Source: an uncultured Gemmatimonadota bacterium (GTDB taxonomy: Bacteria; Gemmatimonadota; Gemmatimonadetes; Gemmatimonadales; Gemmatimonadaceae). Taken from it: DNA of 10,711 nt. Of the stretch, positions 6,807 through 10,711 are shown piece by piece. The number at the start of each line of letters is the position of its first letter. Position 1 is the stretch's first letter. The stretch is taken from NCBI GenBank assembly GCA_946887155.1, contig CAMPKM010000066.1, positions 1 through 10,711 on the forward strand, written 5' to 3'. The position numbers and the translations under genes are program-made. Under the pieces are notes generated by a model. That model was not told where the DNA came from. It saw nothing but the letters and a program-made list of their open reading frames with translations, and made no database searches.

Positions 6807-9010
6807 TCGAGGAAGTCATCCAGGTCCAGGATGAGTTCTACATCCTGTCGACGTCGTCCCGCGTGGACGATCGCACCCACGTTCTCAAGCATGGGGACAC
6901 GTTTGCCGTGTTCGATCGCTTCGGCGACTTCGAGCTGTGGGGAAAGGGAGAACTCGGGCTCTACCACCAGGACACGCGGTTTCTGTCCCGGCTGACTGTC
7001 CGCCTCGGCCCGGCACGGCCGCTCCTCCTGAGCAGCATCGTCAATCGCGACAACACGCAACTGACGGTGGACCTGGCCAATCCGCCCGTGCTGCACGACG
7101 GCGAGGTCGTCGTCAGGCGGGGGACGGTCCACGTCTTTCGCTCGGCCGTCATCTGGGATGCGGCCAGTCATCACCGGCTGCGAATTCACAACTATGAGCT
7201 CGCGCCCGTCGAAATGAAGCTGGTCCTCGAGTTCGACGCTGACTTCGCCGACCTTTTCGAAGTCCGCGGCATCAAGCGAGAACGCCGCGGGACCCGGTAT
7301 CCGCCGGAAGCGTCAATGCAGGAGCTCGTGTTCAGATATGATGGGCTCGATGGCCTGACACGACGTACGACGATCACGTTCGCGACAGAGCCGAGTCACA
7401 TCGAGGGAGCCAAGGTCACCTTCGACCTGCATCTGCAACCTGGTGAAGACCAGACGTGTGCGTTCGTCGTGCGTTGTGCGACTGAAGCGGTGCCCGAATC
7501 CTCTCCGCCGGGCGTCGCGCTCAGCGAGTCGAACGCGCCACTCCTCTCGTTCGAGAAGGCGGTGGAGAAGGTCACGCACGCGCTTCACGCGACGCGGGAC
7601 TTCGAGCCCGACGTCACGACGTCGAACCGGCAGTTCAACGAATGGATGGGTCGTTCGATCGCCGACCTGCATATGATGCGCACCGATACCGCCTACGGCC
7701 CCTACCCGTATGCGGGTGTGCCATGGTTCAGTACGGTGTTCGGACGCGACGGCATCATTTCGGCGCTCGAGTGCCTATGGTTTGATCCGGCGATGGCGCG
7801 TGGCGTGCTGGCGTACCTTGCCGCGACGCAGGCGACTGACGAGATCCCCGAGAAGGATTCGCAGCCCGGAAAGATCCTGCATGAGGCGCGCGGTGGCGAA
7901 ATGTCCGCACTCGGCGAGGTGCCGTTCAGCCGCTACTACGGGTCGACCGATGCCACGCCGCTGTTCATCATCCTCGCCGACGCCTACCTCGAGCGGACTG
8001 GCGATCTCGAGTTCGCGAAAGGCATCTGGCCTAACGTGCAGCGTGCGCTGACCTGGATCGACACGCATGGAGACATCGACGGCGACGGGTTCGTCGAATA
8101 CGCGCGACGCACCAAACGCGGCCTGCTCAACCAGGGGTGGAAAGACTCGCACGACGCCGTGTTCCACGCCAACGGCGAACTGGCGGAAGGTCCGATCGCC
8201 CTGTGCGAAGTACAGGGCTACGTGTACGCGGCCCGCCGGGCGGCGGCCAACCTCGCGCAACGCCTGGGCGAAACCGGCACGGCGGACCGCCTGACGACCC
8301 AGGCGGAAGACATCCGCAAGGCGTTCGAGGAAACCTTCTGGTCCGAAGAACTCGGCACCTACGTGTTCGCGCTCGATGGGGACAAGCGTCCGTGCGAGAT
8401 CAGGACTTCGAACGCGGGCCACTGCCTGTGGGTTGGCATCGCGAGCGCCGAACGTGCGGCGCGCGTGGCGTCGACGTTGCTGGAACCGGCCTCGTTTTCC
8501 GGATGGGGGATACGGACGGTCGCGTCAGGCATCCGCCGCTACAATCCGATGGCGTACCACAACGGCTCCATCTGGCCGCATGACAACGCGCTGGTAGCCG
8601 CGGGCTTCGCTCGTTATGGCCTGATGGGGGAAGCCGAAACGGTGTTCAAGGCGATGTACGACGCGAGTCTCTTTTTCGCCTTGCACCGCCTGCCGGAATT
8701 ATTCTGCGGGTTCCGGCGCCGTCCGGGAGAGAGTCCGACGCAATACCCGGTTTCCTGCTCGCCGCAAACCTGGGCGTCGGCCTCGGTGTTCCTGCTGCTG
8801 GCGTCGATGGTCGGGCTCCGCATAGACGGAGCGAAGTCGGAGGTGGTCTTCGCGACTCCCACGCTGCCCGCGTTTCTTCCCGAGGTGCGATTGACGGGGC
8901 TGCGGGTGGGAGCAGGCCGGGTGGACCTCGAGCTCATCCGTCATGAACGCGACGTCGGCGTGAATGTGCTGGAGCGCGACAGCGACATCCGGGTCGTCGT
9001 CATGAAGTAG
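6794..9010 (+). CDS. Amylo-alpha-1,6-glucosidase / glycogen-debranching-like protein
   Basis: This 738-residue protein has two parts. Residues about 37-225 are the glycogen debranching N-terminal beta domain, with FAVFDRFGDF and GLYHQDTRFLSRL (55-67). Residues about 285-735 form the (alpha/alpha)6 barrel of amylo-alpha-1,6-glucosidases. Conserved blocks there are TVFGRDGIISAL (GRDG 317-320), GWKDSHDA (D451), CEVQGYVYAA (E472) and YHNGSIWPHDN (588-598). The acidic residues D319, D451, E472 and D597 are active-site candidates; I do not assign roles. Expected activity is hydrolysis of alpha-1,6-linked glucose at glucan branch points, but this bacterial group is poorly characterised and the substrate may be another alpha-glucoside. 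No signal peptide is seen. GAGG just before the ATG at 6794 supports the start, inside the glycosyltransferase 3' end. No other glycogen genes are nearby. Confidence 0.92.
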   Translation: MARVIEEVIQVQDEFYILSTSSRVDDRTHVLKHGDTFAVFDRFGDFELWGKGELGLYHQDTRFLSRLTVRLGPARPLLLSSIVNRDNTQLTVDLANPPVLHDGEVVVRRGTVHVFRSAVIWDAASHHRLRIHNYELAPVEMKLVLEFDADFADLFEVRGIKRERRGTRYPPEASMQELVFRYDGLDGLTRRTTITFATEPSHIEGAKVTFDLHLQPGEDQTCAFVVRCATEAVPESSPPGVALSESNAPLLSFEKAVEKVTHALHATRDFEPDVTTSNRQFNEWMGRSIADLHMMRTDTAYGPYPYAGVPWFSTVFGRDGIISALECLWFDPAMARGVLAYLAATQATDEIPEKDSQPGKILHEARGGEMSALGEVPFSRYYGSTDATPLFIILADAYLERTGDLEFAKGIWPNVQRALTWIDTHGDIDGDGFVEYARRTKRGLLNQGWKDSHDAVFHANGELAEGPIALCEVQGYVYAARRAAANLAQRLGETGTADRLTTQAEDIRKAFEETFWSEELGTYVFALDGDKRPCEIRTSNAGHCLWVGIASAERAARVASTLLEPASFSGWGIRTVASGIRRYNPMAYHNGSIWPHDNALVAAGFARYGLMGEAETVFKAMYDASLFFALHRLPELFCGFRRRPGESPTQYPVSCSPQTWASASVFLLLASMVGLRIDGAKSEVVFATPTLPAFLPEVRLTGLRVGAGRVDLELIRHERDVGVNVLERDSDIRVVVMK

Positions 9011-9034
9011 CGAGAACTCAGTGGTCGCGCTCAA

Positions 9035-9063
9035 CCGGTGCGTAGGCCACGCGGGGTCACCGG
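9035..9063. terminator. Possible hairpin between convergent genes
   Basis: CCGGTG at 9035-9040 pairs perfectly with CACCGG at 9058-9063, with a weaker inner CGT/ACG pair. It sits just after the debranching-enzyme stop and spans the stop codon of the converging membrane-protein gene. There is no T tract on either side, so it is at best a weak or bidirectional terminator. Confidence 0.3.
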
Positions 9064-9842
9064 GAATGACGGTGCCTCGTGTCAGTCGCTGAACTCACGA
9101 CCAGGGCAATTCCCGCAAACGCCAGCGCCTCGAACACCGCGATTCCGTCGCTCACGCTGACGAACATCCGTGGCAGGTGCACGATCCAGACCCAGGAGAA
9201 GAGCATCAGCCCGACCAGCATCCCAGCGAGCCGTGTCGTGCGCGGGATCAGGAGTCCAGCGCCGCCGGCCATCAGGGCGATTCCCGCGAAACGCGTCCAG
9301 TACGTGAGATTTCCCGGAAACCACGCCGGGAAGAGCGTCATAACGAACGCCGTGAACTTGAAGTGCTGCAATCCGCCGATGATCAGGAAGCAGCCAAGGC
9401 AGATAGCTCCCAGCCTGACGAGCGATCCGGTCGCGTTCGCATAACGCCTCCCGATCCCACTATCGACGAGCGGCAGCGTACCGGCTACCGCCGCCAGTCC
9501 CCCAACGAACGTGAGGGCCTTGCCCGCTCGCGTCCAGCTTCCGGCAAGGAGTTGATCAGTAAGGACGATCGGCAGGTGCCGGAGGAGAGCCCAGACAGAA
9601 ACCATGAACGCCAGCCCCAGCATCGCCTGGCGTGCCCACCGCCGCATAACGAGCATGATAGCGGCCGCCATGACAAAAACTCCCGATCCAATCGCCCATA
9701 CCGACTTGCCCGGGAGCCCAACGGGCCATGGTGGGGCGCGGCCCAGGACGAACTCCTGAAAGATGATGTGCTCCGTTCCAATGCCGAGCAATGCGATGGC
9801 AACAAACGCTCGTCCAATACCCGCGAGCGGCAGCGTGTTCAA
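9057..9842 (-). CDS. DoxX-like integral membrane protein with internal duplication
   Basis: This 261-residue protein has about eight hydrophobic helices (near 9-28, 48-66, 73-94, 108-126, 142-161, 182-199, 205-226, 233-251). The two four-helix halves align with each other. GTEHIIFQEFV (22-32) matches GLQHFKFTAFV (157-167), and RHLPIVL (88-94) matches VHLPRMF (221-227). Each half looks like one DoxX-type four-helix unit; DoxX-like proteins are inner-membrane proteins of mostly unknown biochemical role. The start is TTG at 9842, overlapping the upstream hydrolase stop (TTGA), which implies coupled translation. No strong Shine-Dalgarno is seen and no better start lies nearby. The family call is by topology and pattern, so moderate. 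Confidence 0.75.
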   Translation of the reverse strand: MNTLPLAGIGRAFVAIALLGIGTEHIIFQEFVLGRAPPWPVGLPGKSVWAIGSGVFVMAAAIMLVMRRWARQAMLGLAFMVSVWALLRHLPIVLTDQLLAGSWTRAGKALTFVGGLAAVAGTLPLVDSGIGRRYANATGSLVRLGAICLGCFLIIGGLQHFKFTAFVMTLFPAWFPGNLTYWTRFAGIALMAGGAGLLIPRTTRLAGMLVGLMLFSWVWIVHLPRMFVSVSDGIAVFEALAFAGIALVVSSATDTRHRHSR

Positions 9843-10711
9843 CGCCCGATCATGCGGAAGAACTCGCGGACGTCAGGGACGTACAGCTCCGGGGCCTTGT
9901 GCGCCGCGAAGTGGCCGCCACGGTCGTACGTATTCCAATGAACGATGTTCGAGTGTTCCCTGTCCGCAAACCGGCGTAACCCGTAGAAGTCACCGCCGAA
10001 CCCGGCGAGCCCGAGGGCCAGCGTCGTTGCCGGTTGCGTGTGAGAGTGCGGTGTGTGTGCGTTCTCGAAGTACAGGCGGCCCGCCGAGGAACCCGTCCGT
10101 GTCAGCCAGTAGATCATCACGTTGGTGAGGGCAAAGTCTTCGTCGAGATCCTCGCCAAGCAACTGCGCCTGCCAGGCAAGCAGGCCAAGCGGGGAATCAT
10201 CGATCGCGTACCCGATGGTCTGCGGCTGTTGCGACAGCAGCGTGTTGAAGCTGAACTTGTTCTCGAGGAACCATTGCAGCGTCTGCAGTTGTGACATCTC
10301 GTCGCTGGTCAGGTTGTTCATCTCGTCAGGATCGCCAGACGGGAACGAGAACACCTGCGTGACATGAATGCCGGCGACATGACCAGCATCGATACGCCCG
10401 AGTTCCGGACTGATCATCGACCCGGCATCGTTTCCGACGGCGCCATACCGCTCGTAGCCCAGTCGCGCCATGAGTTCCGCCCATGCCCGCGCGATTCGGT
10501 GGTTGTTCCAGCCTGTCTCGCGGGTCGGACCTGAGAACCCAAAGCCCGGCAGCGAAGGGATCACGACGTGAAATGCGTCTGACGGATCGCCGCCGTGCAA
10601 TTCCGGCCTGGTCAGCGGGTCGATCACGTCGATGAATTCGACGATCGAACCCGGCCAGCCATGTGTCATGATGATCGGAAACGCGTTCCGGTTCGGCGAG
10701 CGAACGTGGAG
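9839..10711 (-). CDS. Epoxide hydrolase family alpha/beta hydrolase, 5' end cut by the window
   Basis: The frame is open from the right edge through 290 residues, so the N-terminal EHN domain is missing. The visible start LHVRSPNRNAFPIIMTHGWPGS is typical of the EHN-containing epoxide hydrolases. HGWPGS (10646-10663) supplies the oxyanion region. The nucleophile elbow is GNDAG, with the Asp codon at 10427-10429. The cap-domain signature is YWLTRTGSSAGRLYFEN. The catalytic His lies in GGHFAA, codon 9911-9913. Known for the family: an Asp nucleophile attacks the epoxide, water then releases a diol, and cap tyrosines assist. The substrate is unknown; close relatives include juvenile-hormone-type and general epoxide hydrolases. 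An ATG at 10669 is not the true start, because the domain clearly continues upstream of it. The stop overlaps the DoxX-like gene start by 4 bp. Confidence 0.92.
   Translation of the reverse strand, partial: LHVRSPNRNAFPIIMTHGWPGSIVEFIDVIDPLTRPELHGGDPSDAFHVVIPSLPGFGFSGPTRETGWNNHRIARAWAELMARLGYERYGAVGNDAGSMISPELGRIDAGHVAGIHVTQVFSFPSGDPDEMNNLTSDEMSQLQTLQWFLENKFSFNTLLSQQPQTIGYAIDDSPLGLLAWQAQLLGEDLDEDFALTNVMIYWLTRTGSSAGRLYFENAHTPHSHTQPATTLALGLAGFGGDFYGLRRFADREHSNIVHWNTYDRGGHFAAHKAPELYVPDVREFFRMIGR

Noticed and set aside
9177..9941. Rightward open frame of 254 codons opposite the DoxX-like gene
   Set aside because: Its translation is strongly hydrophilic and low in complexity, while the other strand encodes eight clean membrane helices.
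1..10711. Defence, phage, CRISPR, IS or RNA-gene content
   Set aside because: No spaced repeats, transposase or integrase motifs, tRNA-like folds or defence domains were seen on either strand. The genes are ordinary transport, regulation and metabolism families.

Overview
The window is GC-rich, densely packed bacterial DNA. The most telling content is two large MacB-like permeases of the ADOP type (acidobacterial duplicated orphan permease), each paired with a PadR regulator. Together with the base composition this suggests a soil Acidobacteriota, perhaps Vicinamibacteria-like, or a Gemmatimonadota. That placement is inference from gene content, since no rRNA or other marker gene is present.

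Region 1 (1-4716) holds two divergent PadR-ADOP modules, head to head around a 186-bp intergenic region (1538-1723). Leftward are PadR1 (1205-1537) and an ADOP that runs off the left edge (1-1197). Rightward are PadR2 (1724-2050) and a complete ADOP (2047-4716) that overlaps PadR2 by ATGA. The two permeases begin with different N-terminal prefix domains. No ABC ATPase gene is visible. The intergenic region holds an inverted repeat and a near-exact 11-bp direct repeat that look like regulatory sites.

Region 2 (4724-5620) is a leftward ArsR regulator and SRPBCC/AHSA1 protein pair overlapping by ATGA. It sits behind a promoter in which two interlocked 20-bp palindromes cover the -10 and spacer, and the mRNA is probably leaderless. 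It converges on the ADOP with only 7 bp between the two genes.

Region 3 (5621-9010) is rightward: a GT4-type glycosyltransferase and an amylo-alpha-1,6-glucosidase-like (glycogen-debranching) protein overlapping by 13 bp, a probable two-gene alpha-glucan or oligosaccharide unit. A perfect 20-bp alternating-CG palindrome lies upstream.

Region 4 (9057-10711) is leftward: an epoxide hydrolase missing its N terminus at the right edge, overlapping by TTGA a DoxX-like eight-helix membrane protein that appears to be an internal tandem duplication.

No tRNA, rRNA, CRISPR array, insertion sequence or phage gene was seen. I did not find a clearly new system. The best leads are the strong internal translation start inside the complete ADOP, the duplicated DoxX-like protein, the interlocked ArsR operators, and the enriched word CGTTAGGC.
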